Positions 18,326 to 28,537 are shown, numbered from the stretch's first letter. The stretch is DNA of 57,179 nt from Variovorax boronicumulans NBRC 103145 (GCF_001591345.1 NZ_BCUS01000032.1:1-57179); one strand, 5' to 3'. The notes: generated from the letters alone by a model not told the origin. Program-made: numbers and translations.

Positions 18326-20601
18326 ATCGGGTCCTCCATCGATCCGGCGGTGGACAGCGACGCGCCGGGCACGTACGACACCACCGCGTCGTCGCCACCC
18401 ACGGCCTCGCGCGGGCTGTCGGCGTAAGCCTCGACGGCCTCGCAGAACACCTCGGCGCGGTGCGCGTAGTCCTTGAACATGTCGAAGCTCGCACAGGCCG
18501 GTGACAGCAGCACGGCATCGCCGGGATGGGCGCGCGCGGCAGCGAGCTTCACCGCCTCTTCCATCGAGCCCGCGTGCTTCAGCGAGACGCCCGTGGAGGC
18601 CAGCGCGGCCTCGATCAGCGGGGCGTCGCGGCCGATCAGCACGACGGCGCGCGCGTACTGGCGCACGGGGTCGGCCAGCGGCTCGAAGTCCTGGCCCTTG
18701 CCTTCGCCGCCGAGGATCACGACCACGCGGCGCTCCTCGCCGAGGCCGCTCAGTGCGGCCACGGTGGCGCCGACGTTGGTGCCCTTGCTGTCGTCGAAGA
18801 ACTCGACCTCGTCCACGATGGCGATCGGCTCGACGCGGTGCGGCTCGCCGCGGTACTCGCGCAGGCCGTACAGCATCGGGCCCAGCGGGCAGTCGGCGGC
18901 GCTGGCGAGCGCGAGTGCGGCCAGCGCGTTCATGGCGTTGTGGCGGCCGCGGATGCGCAGCGCGTCGGCGGGCATCAGGCGCTGGAAGAAGAGCTCTTCT
19001 TCCACCACCGCGCCGCGCTTGCGCTTTTGCGTTTCGTCGGCTTCCAGCGCGCGCACCAGCCAGGCCACGCCGTTGATGCGCTCGATGCCGTAGTCGCCCG
19101 GGCGCAGCGGCATCGCGCCGCCGAAGGTGACGTGGGTGCGGATCTGCGGACGCTGCAGCCGCACCTTGACCGGCGGCGGCAGCATGGCCATCACGCCGGC
19201 GTCGTCGCGGTTCAGGATCAACAGACCCTTGGCGCCGAAGATGCGCGCCTTGGCAGCCGCATACGCCGGCATGTCGCCATGCCAGTCGAGGTGGTCCTGC
19301 GTGAGGTTGAGCACGGTCGCGGCCGTGGGCTCGAAGCCCTGCACGCCGTCGAGCTGGAAGCTCGAGAGTTCGAGCACCCACACGTCGGGCAGCGTGCCGG
19401 CGTCGAGGTGCCCGGCCAGCGTGTCGAGCAGCGTGGGGCCGATGTTGCCGGCCACGGCCACGGTCTTGCCCGCGCGCTCGACCAGCTGGCCGGTGAGCGA
19501 GGTGACGGTGGTCTTGCCGTTGGTGCCGGTGATGGCGAGCACGGCGGGCGTGTAGCCCTTGGGCGCTTCGGGCTCGGGTTCGGGCACGAGTTCGAGTTGC
19601 GGCGTGGCCTCTTCCTCGACCGCGGCCGACGCCGGGTTGGTGGCGGACAGCTCGGCGATCTTGGCGACGAACTCGGCGGCCTCGCGCGCCGCGGTGGGCA
19701 CGTAGGGCTTGCCGGGGGTCGGGAGCCGGGAGCCGGTGGCGGCGGGTGCGGGCGACACGGCAGGCGTGTCGGTGGCGGCTGGTACTGCGCCGTCTTCCGT
19801 GGTGGCGTCTTCCGTCGTGGCGCCTTCGGCGACGACGTCTTCGGTGGGCGGCGTCACCGGCACGCTCAGCGATGCATCGCGCGGCATGGCTTCGGCCATG
19901 GCGGGCGGGGTGGCTTCAGCGGCTTCGGTCGGTTCGACGGGAACAGGCTCGGCTTCTGCGGCAGGCGCATCGACTGGCAGTGCGGCTTCGGTCGACTCAG
20001 CGGCCACGGCCTCCGTGGGTGCAACCGCCTCGGTCGCCTCAACAGCTTCGACGGGCGCGGCCGCTTCGGGCTCGCCTTCGACAACCGCAGCAGCCTCCGG
20101 CGCAGGCACTTCCGGCGTCTCGACCACCGCAGCGTCCGCCACAGGGGCTTCTTCGCTCAAGGCCAGTTCGGCCTGGGCCGGCGTTTCAACGACAGGCTCG
20201 ACCACGGCGGTTTCAACCGGCACTTCCGCCTCGGCTTCCACCACCGGCACCTCGACCGTCTGCAGGTCGAGCAGCGCGCGCGCGAACAGGTCCAGCTCGC
20301 CGCCGACCACGAGGCCCACGGCCTTGGCGGCATCGACGACCGGCGCCAGCGTCGCGGGCGACAGGCCCGGCGAGCGGTACACGGCGCGGATCGGCGTGCC
20401 TTCGACCAACGCGGCCGTGAACGGCCCGCCGATGAAGGTGGCGTCAGGCAGCTCGGCCTGCAGTGTCGCGAGCGAGGCGGGCGCCTCGCGCGTGTCGGCC
20501 ACGGTCACGACCGCGCCGTGGCGCGCGCACCAGCGCGCCATCGCCAGCCCGGACGCGCCGAGGCCGAGGATGAGAACGGGGAGGTCTTTCAGGTGCCGCA
20601 T
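18322..20601 (-). CDS. murD: UDP-N-acetylmuramoylalanine--D-glutamate ligase with a ~235-residue acidic Pro/Ala insertion
   Basis: The protein has 759 residues, against about 440-500 for most MurD. The N-domain ([16 protein letters not shown]) and [13 protein letters not shown] (to about residue 113) are followed by about 235 residues almost entirely of Ala, Val, Glu, Pro and Thr, then [17 protein letters not shown] (from about 354), the ATP-binding loop. The rest of the central and C-terminal domains is normal, including [18 protein letters not shown]. The insertion thus falls exactly between the UDP-binding and ATPase domains. The frame is uninterrupted. The enzyme adds D-glutamate to UDP-MurNAc-L-Ala. 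It follows mraY after 10 bp. Confidence 0.95.
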   Translation of the reverse strand: MRHLKDLPVLILGLGASGLAMARWCARHGAVVTVADTREAPASLATLQAELPDATFIGGPFTAALVEGTPIRAVYRSPGLSPATLAPVVDAAKAVGLVVGGELDLFARALLDLQTVEVPVVEAEAEVPVETAVVEPVVETPAQAELALSEEAPVADAAVVETPEVPAPEAAAVVEGEPEAAAPVEAVEATEAVAPTEAVAAESTEAALPVDAPAAEAEPVPVEPTEAAEATPPAMAEAMPRDASLSVPVTPPTEDVVAEGATTEDATTEDGAVPAATDTPAVSPAPAATGSRLPTPGKPYVPTAAREAAEFVAKIAELSATNPASAAVEEEATPQLELVPEPEPEAPKGYTPAVLAITGTNGKTTVTSLTGQLVERAGKTVAVAGNIGPTLLDTLAGHLDAGTLPDVWVLELSSFQLDGVQGFEPTAATVLNLTQDHLDWHGDMPAYAAAKARIFGAKGLLILNRDDAGVMAMLPPPVKVRLQRPQIRTHVTFGGAMPLRPGDYGIERINGVAWLVRALEADETQKRKRGAVVEEELFFQRLMPADALRIRGRHNAMNALAALALASAADCPLGPMLYGLREYRGEPHRVEPIAIVDEVEFFDDSKGTNVGATVAALSGLGEERRVVVILGGEGKGQDFEPLADPVRQYARAVVLIGRDAPLIEAALASTGVSLKHAGSMEEAVKLAAARAHPGDAVLLSPACASFDMFKDYAHRAEVFCEAVEAYADSPREAVGGDDAVVSYVPGASLSTAGSMEDPI

Positions 20602-20611
20602 GGTTGTGTTG

Positions 20612-21790
20612 TTACCGCAGCTTCAGCGTCGACAGGCCGATGAGGCACAGCAGCATCGTGATGATCCAGAAGCGCACCACGACCTGCGTCTCGCGCCAGC
20701 CGCTCTTCTCGAAGTGGTGGTGCAGCGGCGCCATCTTGAGCACGCGCCGGCCTTCGCCGAAGCGCTTCTTCGTGTACTTGAAGTACGTGACCTGGGCCAT
20801 CACCGAGATCGCCTCGACCACGAAGATGCCACCCATGATGAAGAACACGATCTCCTGGCGCACGATGACCGCGATGGTGCCCAGCGCGCCGCCCAGTGCC
20901 AGCGCGCCCACGTCGCCCATGAAGACCTGCGCCGGATGGGTGTTGAACCAGAGGAACGCGAGCCCCGCGCCGGCCATGGCCGAGCAGAACACCAGCAGCT
21001 CGCCCGAGCCCGGGATGTTGGGGAACAGCAGGTACTTGGAGTACACCGCGCTGCCGGTGACGTAGGCGAACACGCCCAGCGCCGAGCCCACCATCACCAC
21101 CGGCATGATCGCCAGGCCGTCCAGGCCGTCGGTGAGGTTCACTGCGTTGCTCGCGCCCACGATCACGAGGTACGTGAGGATCACGAAGCCGATGCCGCCC
21201 AGCGGGTAGCTGACTTCCTTGAAGAACGGCACCAACAGGTTGATCTTGGGCGGAAAGTCGAGGTCGAAGCCCGAGCGCACCCAGGCGTAGAACAGCTCGA
21301 GCACGCGCCAGTTGGAGCTCTCGGAAATGCTGAACAGCAGGTAGAAGCCCGCGAGCAGGCCGACCAGCGATTGCCAGAAATACTTCTCGCGCGAGCGCAT
21401 GCCTTCGGGGTCCTTGCGCACCACCTTGCGCCAGTCGTCCACCCAACCGATGGCGCCGAAGCCCATCGTGACCCACAGCACGATCCACACGAAGCGGTTC
21501 GAGAGGTCGAACCACAGCAAGGTGGCGAAGGCGATGGCGAACAGCACCAGCACGCCGCCCATGGTGGGCGTGCCGCTCTTGGTCAGGTGCGTTTCCATGC
21601 CGTAGCCGCGGATCGGCTGGCCGATCTTGAGCGCGGCGAGGCGACGAATGACGTACGGGCCGGCCACGAGGCCGACCACGAGCGCGGTCAGCGCGGCCAT
21701 GAGCGCGCGGAACGTGAGGTAGTTGAAAACGCGCAAGAACCCGAACTCGGGCGACAGCGTCTGCAGCCATTGGGCCAGGGACATCAGCAT
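20612..21790 (-). CDS. mraY: Phospho-N-acetylmuramoyl-pentapeptide transferase
   Basis: The protein has 392 residues with about ten membrane helices. Motifs include [27 protein letters not shown] and [21 protein letters not shown] with the HHH motif near the C-terminus. It transfers phospho-MurNAc-pentapeptide to undecaprenyl phosphate to make lipid I. The length is slightly above the E. coli protein (360) because of an extended region around residues 150-200. It starts 15 bp after murF. Confidence 0.97.
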   Translation of the reverse strand: MLMSLAQWLQTLSPEFGFLRVFNYLTFRALMAALTALVVGLVAGPYVIRRLAALKIGQPIRGYGMETHLTKSGTPTMGGVLVLFAIAFATLLWFDLSNRFVWIVLWVTMGFGAIGWVDDWRKVVRKDPEGMRSREKYFWQSLVGLLAGFYLLFSISESSNWRVLELFYAWVRSGFDLDFPPKINLLVPFFKEVSYPLGGIGFVILTYLVIVGASNAVNLTDGLDGLAIMPVVMVGSALGVFAYVTGSAVYSKYLLFPNIPGSGELLVFCSAMAGAGLAFLWFNTHPAQVFMGDVGALALGGALGTIAVIVRQEIVFFIMGGIFVVEAISVMAQVTYFKYTKKRFGEGRRVLKMAPLHHHFEKSGWRETQVVVRFWIITMLLCLIGLSTLKLR

Positions 21791-21805
21791 GGTGTGTTGC
21801 GCGGC

Positions 21806-23254
21806 TCATGCGTCATGACCGGCCTCCTTTTGTTGTTGTGCTTCGATCGCCTGCACCACGCGCTCCATCTTCATGAAGCGCGACCCCTTGACCAGCACGC
21901 TGCCCAGCTGCGGCAGGCGGGCGAGCACCGCCGCGCGGAGCGTGTCGAAATCGTCGAAATGGCGTCCATCGACACCATCGTTGTTGTTGAAAGCCGTCGC
22001 CGCATGCACGGTCTCGCCGCCCAGCGTGTAGACGGCGTCGAGCCCGCGCTGGCGCGCCCAGGCGCCGACCTCGGCGTGGAACTCCGGCGAGCGGTCGCCG
22101 ACCTCGCCCATCTCGCCGAGCACCAGCAGACGCGGCGCGGGCAGGCCGGTGAGCACGTCGATGGCGGCAATCACGGAATCGGGGTTGGCGTTGTAGCTGT
22201 CGTCGACCAGCGTGAGCGCGTGCCCGCCGGGCAGCACGACCTCGCTGGCGCGCGAACGGCCCTTGACCGGCTCGAAGGCCGACAGGCCCGCGGCGATGGT
22301 GTCGAGCGACACGCCGGCCGCCAGCGCGCAGGCGGTGGCGGCGAGCGCGTTGCCCACGTTGTGACGGCCCGCGATGTGCAGGCGCGCCTCGAAGGCGCCC
22401 AGCGGCGTGCGCACGCGAACGCTCCAGGCGCCCTGCTGCCATTCGGCGCTGTCGAGCGAGATGTCGGCGTCGGCGTGCTCGCCGAAAGTCAGGCAGCGGC
22501 GCGAACCGCTCTGGCGCGCCAGGTCGGTCCACAGCGAGGTGAAGGTGTCGCCGTACGGGAACACGGCCGTGCCGTCGTCGGGCAGTTCGGCGAACACGGC
22601 GGCGTTCTCGATGGCGACCGCCTCGACGCTGGCCATGAACTCCTGGTGCTCGCGCTGCGCGTTGTTGACCAGCGCGATGGTCGGGCGCGACATGGCGGCC
22701 AGCCGCGCGATCTCGCCCGGATGGTTCATGCCCAGCTCGAGCACCGCCAGCTGGTGCTGCGCGCGCAGGCGCATCAGCGTGAGCGGCACGCCGATCTCGT
22801 TGTTGAAGTTGCCGGCCGTGGCCAGCGCGCGGTCGGCGCGGAAGGCGGCGAGCACGGCCGCGATCATCTGCGTGACCGTGGTCTTGCCGTTGCTGCCGGT
22901 GACGGCGATCAGCGGCAGGTTGAACTGCGCGCGCCAGCCGGCGCCCAGCGCACCGAGCGCGATGAGCGAATCGGGCACCTCGAGGCCTGCGAGGCCTGCG
23001 GCTTCAAGGCCGCCGTGCGCAATGGCGGCGACGGCGCCCTGCTTCTTCGCATCGGCCAGGAAGTCGTTGGCGTCGAAGCGCTCACCCTTGAGCGCAACGA
23101 ACAGGTCGCCAGCGGCCAGGGTGCGGGTGTCGGTGTGGACGCGGGCGATCACGGTGGCCGGGTCGCCCACGAGGCGCGACCCCGGCACCCATTGCTGCGC
23201 CTGCGCCAGCGTGAGGTTGAGCGGTGTAGAGATAGGCGTGGCCATGGCGGTCAT
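21806..23254 (-). CDS. murF: UDP-N-acetylmuramoyl-tripeptide--D-alanyl-D-alanine ligase
   Basis: The protein has 482 residues. The Mur ligase ATP loop AVTGSNGKTTVTQMIAA, then LELGMNHPGEIARLA and VDDSYNANPDSVIAAIDVL are all MurF-specific. It adds the D-Ala-D-Ala dipeptide. The ATG at 23254 overlaps the murE TGA by 4 bp; a second ATG nine bases inside (23245) is possible. The C-terminal tail is slightly extended and Gln-rich. Confidence 0.97.
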   Translation of the reverse strand: MTAMATPISTPLNLTLAQAQQWVPGSRLVGDPATVIARVHTDTRTLAAGDLFVALKGERFDANDFLADAKKQGAVAAIAHGGLEAAGLAGLEVPDSLIALGALGAGWRAQFNLPLIAVTGSNGKTTVTQMIAAVLAAFRADRALATAGNFNNEIGVPLTLMRLRAQHQLAVLELGMNHPGEIARLAAMSRPTIALVNNAQREHQEFMASVEAVAIENAAVFAELPDDGTAVFPYGDTFTSLWTDLARQSGSRRCLTFGEHADADISLDSAEWQQGAWSVRVRTPLGAFEARLHIAGRHNVGNALAATACALAAGVSLDTIAAGLSAFEPVKGRSRASEVVLPGGHALTLVDDSYNANPDSVIAAIDVLTGLPAPRLLVLGEMGEVGDRSPEFHAEVGAWARQRGLDAVYTLGGETVHAATAFNNNDGVDGRHFDDFDTLRAAVLARLPQLGSVLVKGSRFMKMERVVQAIEAQQQKEAGHDA

Positions 23255-24807
23255 GCGGCACCCCGCTTTGCGAGCGCGTCGAGCGCGTGGGTCTTGTCGG
23301 AGAACGGCAGGCGCTGGCCGGCGATCTCCTGCCACTCCTCGTGGCCCTTGCCGGCGATCAGCACCACGTCTTGCGGCGCGGCCTGGGCGATGGTTTCGGC
23401 GATGGCGCGCGCACGGTCGACCTGCACGCGGGCCGCCTCGACGCGCGTGAAGCCGCGCAGCGCCTGGCTGATGATCGCGTCGGGGTTCTCGTTGCGCGGG
23501 TTGTCGCTGGTGAGCACCACATGGTCGGCCTGCCGCTCGGCGACGGCCGCCATCAGCGGGCGCTTGATCGGGTCGCGGTTGCCGCCGCAGCCGAACACGC
23601 ACCAGAGCGCGCCGCCGCGTTGCTTGGCCAGCGGGCGCAGGCCCGCGAGGGCCTTGTCGAGCGCGTCGGGCGTGTGGGCGTAGTCGACCACGGCCAGCGG
23701 CGCACCCTCGGTCGGCTGCACGCGGTCCATGCGGCCCGGCACGCTGCTGAGGTGGGCGCAGGCGGCCACGGCCTGGGCGAGCGTGAGGCCCAGCGCGCGC
23801 AGGGTGCCGAGCACGCCGAGCAGGTTGGCCACGTTGTACTGGCCGATGAGCCCGGTCGCGAGCCGCTCGGCCGGCGCCGTGCTGCCGTGCTCGGCCACGG
23901 TGAACTGCAGGCCCTGGGCGTCGTAGCCGATGTCGCGCGCCACCAGCCGCGCGGGCTTGCCGCCGGCCGAGACGGTCCAGACGTCGAGCGCGCCGATGCC
24001 GGCGTCCAGCAGGTTGGCGCACAGGCTGGCGCCGTGCATGTCGTCGATGTTGATCACCGCGGCGCGCAGGCCGGGCCAGCGGAACAGCTCGGCCTTGGCC
24101 TGCCAGTAGGCGTCCATGCTGCCGTGGTAGTCGAGGTGGTCCTGCGTGAAATTGGTGAACACGGCGACCGCGATGCGGCAGCCATCGAGCCGGCGCTCGG
24201 CAATGCCGATCGACGAGGCCTCGATGGCGCAGGCGCCGAAGCCCTCGGTGACGAAGCCGCGCAGCGCGCGCTGCAGCATCACCGGGTCGGGCGTGGTCAG
24301 ACCGGTGTAGGTGAGTTCGGGCGGCACGCCGATGCCCAGCGTCCCCACCACGGCGCAGGGCGACGGGGCGCCGCGCTCGGTGGTGCCGTCGGGGCGCATG
24401 GCGCGCACGCCGCCGGCCGCGCGCAGCGTGGACAGCGATTCGGCCAGCCACCACGCGGTGGAGGTCTTGCCGTTGGTGCCGGTCACGGCCAGCAGGTCGA
24501 GCTGGGCCGAGGGGTTGTCGTAGAAGGCGGCGGCGATCGGGCCGGTGGCGGCCTTCAGGCCGGGGTAGCTCACGATGCGCTCGTCGCCGTCGAAACCGAA
24601 GGCGTCCACGCCCTCGTGCTCGACCAGGCAGGCCACGGCGCCCTGCGCCAGTGCGGCCGCCACGTGCTGGCGGCCGTCGGTGGCGGCGCCGGGCCAGGCA
24701 ATGAAGGCATCGCCCGGGACGACCGCGCGGCTGTCGGCCTGCAGTGCGCCCTGCACGCGCTCCTTGAGCCAGAACGCGGCGGTGGTGGGGGAAGTGAGTG
24801 TCAGCAT
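23251..24807 (-). CDS. murE: UDP-N-acetylmuramoyl-L-alanyl-D-glutamate--2,6-diaminopimelate ligase
   Basis: The protein has 518 residues. It shows AVTGTNGKTSTAWWLAESL (ATP loop), FTQDHLDYHGSMDAYW (carbamylated-lysine region) and VLTSDNPRNENPDAII. The DNPR motif marks preference for meso-diaminopimelate, as in Gram-negative bacteria. It lies between ftsI (1-bp gap) and murF (4-bp overlap). The meso-DAP substrate connects to dapF elsewhere in this window. Confidence 0.97.
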   Translation of the reverse strand: MLTLTSPTTAAFWLKERVQGALQADSRAVVPGDAFIAWPGAATDGRQHVAAALAQGAVACLVEHEGVDAFGFDGDERIVSYPGLKAATGPIAAAFYDNPSAQLDLLAVTGTNGKTSTAWWLAESLSTLRAAGGVRAMRPDGTTERGAPSPCAVVGTLGIGVPPELTYTGLTTPDPVMLQRALRGFVTEGFGACAIEASSIGIAERRLDGCRIAVAVFTNFTQDHLDYHGSMDAYWQAKAELFRWPGLRAAVINIDDMHGASLCANLLDAGIGALDVWTVSAGGKPARLVARDIGYDAQGLQFTVAEHGSTAPAERLATGLIGQYNVANLLGVLGTLRALGLTLAQAVAACAHLSSVPGRMDRVQPTEGAPLAVVDYAHTPDALDKALAGLRPLAKQRGGALWCVFGCGGNRDPIKRPLMAAVAERQADHVVLTSDNPRNENPDAIISQALRGFTRVEAARVQVDRARAIAETIAQAAPQDVVLIAGKGHEEWQEIAGQRLPFSDKTHALDALAKRGAA

Positions 24808-24808
24808 G

Positions 24809-26563
24809 TCAGAAGCTCTCGGGGACGTCTTGCGTCTGCACGAGGGGTTTGACCGCCAGATCGGGCGGGACGTTCATCATGCGCAGGGTCTGCTGCACGA
24901 CTTCGCTGAACACCGGCGCCGCGGCGAGGCCGCCGAAATACTGGCCGTCGGTCGGCTCGTCGATCATCACCGCGACGATGATGCGCGGCTTCTCGATGGG
25001 CGCCATGCCGGTGAACCAGGCGCGGTACTTGTTGCTGGCGTAGCCCTTGCCGACCTGCTTGTGGGCCGTGCCCGACTTGCCGCCGACCGAGTAGCCCACC
25101 GTTTGCGCGCGCGTGCCGGTGCCGCCCGGGCCGGCGGCCATCTGCAGCATCTTGCGCACCGCGAGCGCGTTGGACGGCGAGAACACCCGCACGCCGACCG
25201 GCGGCTCGGTGTTCTTCAGGATGGTGACCGGGATGATGGAGCCGTCGTGCGCGAACGAGGTGTACGAATGCGCCATCTGGAACAGCGACGCCGACAGGCC
25301 GTAGCCGTAGGCCATGGTGGCCTGCTCGACCGGCTTCCAGGTCTTCCACGGACGCAGCCGGCCCGTCACGGCGCCGGGGAACTGGATCTGCGGCTTCTGG
25401 CCGTAGCCCAGCGCGGTGTAGGTGTCCCACATTTCGTGGGGCGTCATCTTCTGGGCGATCTTGAGCGCGCCCACGTTGCTCGACTTCTGGATCACGCCCT
25501 CCACCGTCAGCGCCCCGTAGTTGTGGGTGTCGCTGATGGTGAAGCCGCCCAGCTGGTAACGCCCGGGCGCGGTGTCGATGATGGTCGAGGGCTTGACGCG
25601 GCCGGCCTCCAGCGCCATCGCCACGGTGATGGGCTTCATGGTCGAGCCGGGCTCGAAGGTGTCGGTGAGCGCGCGGTTGCGCAGCTGCTCGCCGGTGAGG
25701 TTCTGGCGCTTGTCGGGCACGTAGCTCGGGTAGTTGGCCAGCGCCAGCACCTCGCCGGTGGTGCTGTCGAGCACCACCACGCTGCCGGCCTTGGCGCGGC
25801 GCGCGGTGACGGCGTCGCGCAGCTTCTGGTAGGCGAAGAACTGCACCTTGCTGTCGACGCTGAGCTGGATGTCGCGGCCCTCGACCGGCGGCACCTGCTC
25901 GCCCACGCCCTCGACCACGCGGCCCAGCCGGTCCTTGATGACGCGGCGCGAACCGGCCTTGCCGGCCAGTTCCTTGTTGAACGCCAGCTCGATGCCTTCC
26001 TGGCCGTTGTCTTCCACGTTGGTGAAACCCACCACGTGCGCCGCGGCCTCGCCCTCGGGGTACTGGCGCTTGTATTCCTTGCGCTGGTAGATGCCCTTGA
26101 GGTTGAGCGCGGCGATCTGCTTGGCGATGGGCTCGTCGACCTGGCGCTTGATCCAGACGAAGGTCTTGTCTTCGTCTTCGAGCTTCTTGTCGAAGTCCTT
26201 CTGCGGCATGCCGAGCAGCTTGGCCACCTGCTTGAGCTTGGCGCGCACCTCGGGGTCGTCGCGCTCCACGTCTTCGGGAATGGCCCAGATGCTGGGCGCC
26301 ACCACGCTGGAGGCCAGGATGAGCCCGTTGCGGTCGAGGATGCGCCCGCGGTTGGCCGGCAGCTCCAGCGTGCGGGCGAAGCGCACTTCGCCCTGGCGCT
26401 GGAAGAAGCTGTTGTTGAAGACCTGCACGTACGCGGCCCGTCCCGCCAGCATGACGAAGCCGAAGGCGATGCCGGCGACGATGAACTTGCTGCGCCACAC
26501 CGGCGTCTTGCTCGCGAGCAAGGGGCTGGTGGTGTAGCGCACGCTGCGGTTGCCGCGGCTCAT
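24809..26563 (-). CDS. ftsI: Septal transpeptidase PBP3
   Basis: The protein has 584 residues with a short cytoplasmic tail, one membrane helix (about 28-47), a PBP dimerisation domain (ANRGRILDRNGLILAS) and a class B transpeptidase domain with STMK (in EPGSTMKPITVA), SSN (IQKSSNVGALK) and KSGT (VGGKSGTAHKQ). It cross-links septal peptidoglycan together with FtsW. The ATG overlaps the ftsL stop by 4 bp. The C-terminal tail after the KSGT domain is short. Confidence 0.97.
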   Translation of the reverse strand: MSRGNRSVRYTTSPLLASKTPVWRSKFIVAGIAFGFVMLAGRAAYVQVFNNSFFQRQGEVRFARTLELPANRGRILDRNGLILASSVVAPSIWAIPEDVERDDPEVRAKLKQVAKLLGMPQKDFDKKLEDEDKTFVWIKRQVDEPIAKQIAALNLKGIYQRKEYKRQYPEGEAAAHVVGFTNVEDNGQEGIELAFNKELAGKAGSRRVIKDRLGRVVEGVGEQVPPVEGRDIQLSVDSKVQFFAYQKLRDAVTARRAKAGSVVVLDSTTGEVLALANYPSYVPDKRQNLTGEQLRNRALTDTFEPGSTMKPITVAMALEAGRVKPSTIIDTAPGRYQLGGFTISDTHNYGALTVEGVIQKSSNVGALKIAQKMTPHEMWDTYTALGYGQKPQIQFPGAVTGRLRPWKTWKPVEQATMAYGYGLSASLFQMAHSYTSFAHDGSIIPVTILKNTEPPVGVRVFSPSNALAVRKMLQMAAGPGGTGTRAQTVGYSVGGKSGTAHKQVGKGYASNKYRAWFTGMAPIEKPRIIVAVMIDEPTDGQYFGGLAAAPVFSEVVQQTLRMMNVPPDLAVKPLVQTQDVPESF

Positions 26564-26901
26564 CGGGCGGGCCTCGCGGTGGTGCCGGGCTTGGGCGGCG
26601 TGGTGGGCGGCAGCGGCGCCACGGCCGGGATCACCGAGCCGTCGGGGCGCACGTACTGCGTGATGGCCGGCGAGGCCGTGCGCATCTGCAGCTGTTCCTT
26701 GGCCAGCTTCTCCACGCGCAGCGGCGTGGCCTGGGCGCGCTTCTCGACCTGCAGGCGGTCATGCTCGGTTTCGAGCTTGCGCGTCTCCTGCAGCGCGCGG
26801 TCGAACTCCGTGTAGAGCTGGCGCGACTGGTACTGGGTGTGCACAAGGTACAAAGCCGTCGCAATGACGGCCAGCAAAAGAAGCAGGTTGATGCGCGCCA
26901 T
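26560..26901 (-). CDS. ftsL: Cell division protein FtsL
   Basis: The protein has 113 residues: one membrane helix at the N-terminus (MARINLLLLLAVIATALYLV), then a coiled-coil segment (about 24-75), ending in a Pro-rich tail. The sequence is weakly conserved and the call rests on topology and its fixed place between rsmH and ftsI. FtsL forms the FtsQLB complex that activates FtsWI. The start is 2 bp after the rsmH stop. Confidence 0.9.
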   Translation of the reverse strand: MARINLLLLLAVIATALYLVHTQYQSRQLYTEFDRALQETRKLETEHDRLQVEKRAQATPLRVEKLAKEQLQMRTASPAITQYVRPDGSVIPAVAPLPPTTPPKPGTTARPAR

Positions 26902-26903
26902 GG

Positions 26904-27827
26904 CTACCCGGCCTCCGTGCGTTCGGCCACCCGGAGGATGGCGCTGCGCGAGCGCGGGTTGCCGCGCACTTCTTCTTCGGACGGCTTGATGCGCTCGAGC
27001 GCGTGCAGCTTCATCACCTTGGGCGCAGCGAAGGGCGCGCGGCGGTCGTAGACCTCCTTCGAGTGCTTGGCGATGAACTGCTTGACGATGCGGTCTTCGA
27101 GCGAATGGAAGCTGATCACCGCGAGCCGGCCGCCGGGCGCGAGCACCGACAGGCTGGCTTCTAGCGCTTGTTGCAGCTCCTCAAGCTCGGCGTTGATGAA
27201 AATCCGAAAAGCCTGAAATGTGCGCGTTGCAGGGTTCTGGCCCTGCTCGCGGGTTTTGACCGTGCCAGCCACGAGCTCGGCCAGTTCGGTGGTGGTTGAA
27301 ATTGCGCCCCGTTCTTGTCTGCGAGCAACAATCGCCTTTGCAATCTGAACAGCAAACCGTTCTTCGCCATAGTCACGGATCACCTCTGCAATTTGTTGAA
27401 GTTCGGCCGTTGCCAGCCATTCGGCCACGCTCTCGCCGCGCGTGGTGTCCATGCGCATGTCGAGCGGACCGTCGAAACGGAAACTGAAGCCGCGCACCGG
27501 GTTGTCGATCTGCGGCGAACTCACGCCCAGGTCCATCAGCAAGCCGTTGACGCTGGCGTCGGGCAATTCGCCCAGTGAGCGGAATCCCTGGTGGCGGATA
27601 GAAAAACGCGCATCCGAGATGCGCGCTGCTTCGGCCACCGCTTCTGCATCCTTGTCGAATGCGATGAGCCTGCCTTCCGGCGCCAGCCGCGCGAGGATGG
27701 CGCGCGCATGTCCTCCGCGGCCGAAGGTGGCGTCCACGTACGTGCCCGTGGCTGCCGCGCTGCCGGAAAGAAGGGCTTCCACCGCCTCGTTCAACAAGAC
27801 GGTCGTGTGGGTCAGGGGGGTGTTCAC
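26904..27827 (-). CDS. rsmH: 16S rRNA (cytosine1402-N4)-methyltransferase
   Basis: The protein has 307 residues, close to the family norm of about 310. [13 protein letters not shown] and [16 protein letters not shown] (SAM-binding) open the protein. [29 protein letters not shown] and [14 protein letters not shown] follow. It methylates C1402 of 16S rRNA in the ribosomal P site. It is the second gene of the dcw cluster, 8 bp after mraZ. A patch around 27170-27400 is a little less GC-rich than its neighbours but the frame is intact. Confidence 0.97.
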   Translation of the reverse strand: MNTPLTHTTVLLNEAVEALLSGSAAATGTYVDATFGRGGHARAILARLAPEGRLIAFDKDAEAVAEAARISDARFSIRHQGFRSLGELPDASVNGLLMDLGVSSPQIDNPVRGFSFRFDGPLDMRMDTTRGESVAEWLATAELQQIAEVIRDYGEERFAVQIAKAIVARRQERGAISTTTELAELVAGTVKTREQGQNPATRTFQAFRIFINAELEELQQALEASLSVLAPGGRLAVISFHSLEDRIVKQFIAKHSKEVYDRRAPFAAPKVMKLHALERIKPSEEEVRGNPRSRSAILRVAERTEAG

Positions 27828-27835
27828 GGGGCTCC

Positions 27836-28264
27836 TCAGAACGCGAAGTCCTGAAACACATCCGGCATCTCGCCCTGGGTGGCCTCGGCCTCCTTGGCCT
27901 CGTAGGTCGCCTTGTCCCAGAGTTCGAAGTGGTTGCCCATGCCCAGCAACAGCGTCTCGCGGTTGATGCCGGTGGCGGCGCGCAGCTCGGGCGACACCAG
28001 CACGCGGCCGGTGCCGTCCATCTCGACGTCCATCGCGTTACCGAGGAAGACGCGCTTCCACCACTGCGCCGACATCGGCAGCGCAGCAATGCGTTCGCGG
28101 AATTTTTCCCATTCGGGACGGGGGAACACCATCAGGCATCCGTGCGGATGCTTGGTGATCGTGAGCTGGCCGCCTGCCGTGGCGCTCAGGACGTCGCGAT
28201 GCCGGGTCGGCACGGAGAGCCGCCCCTTGGCATCCAGACTGAGCGATGAAGCGCCTTGAAACAC
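27836..28264 (-). CDS. mraZ: MraZ, transcriptional regulator of the dcw cluster
   Basis: The protein has 142 residues from a GTG at 28264, giving (M)[20 protein letters not shown], the AbrB-like swapped-hairpin half with the DAKGR motif; a second [13 protein letters not shown] copy lies near residue 90. The upstream frame is open but non-conserved, so the GTG is favoured. MraZ forms rings that bind repeated boxes in its own promoter and represses the dcw genes. Four matching boxes are present at 28321-28353. Confidence 0.94.
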   Translation of the reverse strand: MFQGASSLSLDAKGRLSVPTRHRDVLSATAGGQLTITKHPHGCLMVFPRPEWEKFRERIAALPMSAQWWKRVFLGNAMDVEMDGTGRVLVSPELRAATGINRETLLLGMGNHFELWDKATYEAKEAEATQGEMPDVFQDFAF

Positions 28265-28320
28265 GACCACGAAACCCCTGTGGTGGGAGGTGCCGCGACA
28301 CCCGGAAGGGGCGTTGCCCG

Positions 28321-28353
28321 CACTTTTTCCCACTTAACTGCACTTTTTTCCAC
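28321..28353 (-). promoter_or_regulatory. MraZ operator: four boxes spaced exactly 10 bp
   Basis: Reading the minus strand, GTGGAAAAAA, GTGCAGTTAA, GTGGGAAAAA and GTGCGGGC begin at 28353, 28343, 28333 and 28323. Known MraZ sites are GTGGG-like repeats with 10-bp spacing placed over or just after the promoter. The array lies 57-89 bp before the mraZ start and overlaps the predicted transcription start. Confidence 0.85.
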
Positions 28354-28379
28354 TGTAGCAGGAAACACTTGCGACGCAA
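28352..28379 (-). promoter_or_regulatory. Predicted dcw promoter (Pmra)
   Basis: The minus strand reads TTGCGT (28379-28374), 16 nt, TACAGT (28357-28352). Transcription would begin inside the MraZ box array, consistent with autorepression. The hexamer matches are moderate. Confidence 0.5.
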
Positions 28380-28422
28380 CTGGGGCCCGGGGGTATTTTT
28401 TGTAATGGAATCAACGACTTAG

Positions 28423-28450
28423 CGCCGATTTCCAAACCTGGAAATCGGCG
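28423..28450. repeat. Perfect 12-bp inverted repeat between hslU and mraZ
   Basis: CGCCGATTTCCA (28423-28434) and TGGAAATCGGCG (28439-28450) are exact complements around a 4-nt loop. There is no T-run on either side, so it is not a classical intrinsic terminator. It may end or process the hslVU transcript, or bind a dimeric regulator. Confidence 0.6.
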
Positions 28451-28537
28451 AATTGTGTTGAAAATGAAGTACTTAGCTCACGCAGTGAAAGTGATGCGTG
28501 AAGGACGACCCCGTTACAGGGGCCGAGGGAGGCGGCT

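Noticed and set aside
19709..23683. Plus-strand open frame of 1324 codons opposite murD, mraY and murF
   Set aside because: The Ser/Ala/Gly/Thr-rich start is the reverse of the MurD low-complexity insertion, and the rest has Arg/His-rich shadow composition.
28423..28450. Intrinsic terminator for hslU
   Set aside because: The stem is perfect but there is no T-run on either strand, so it is listed only as an inverted repeat.
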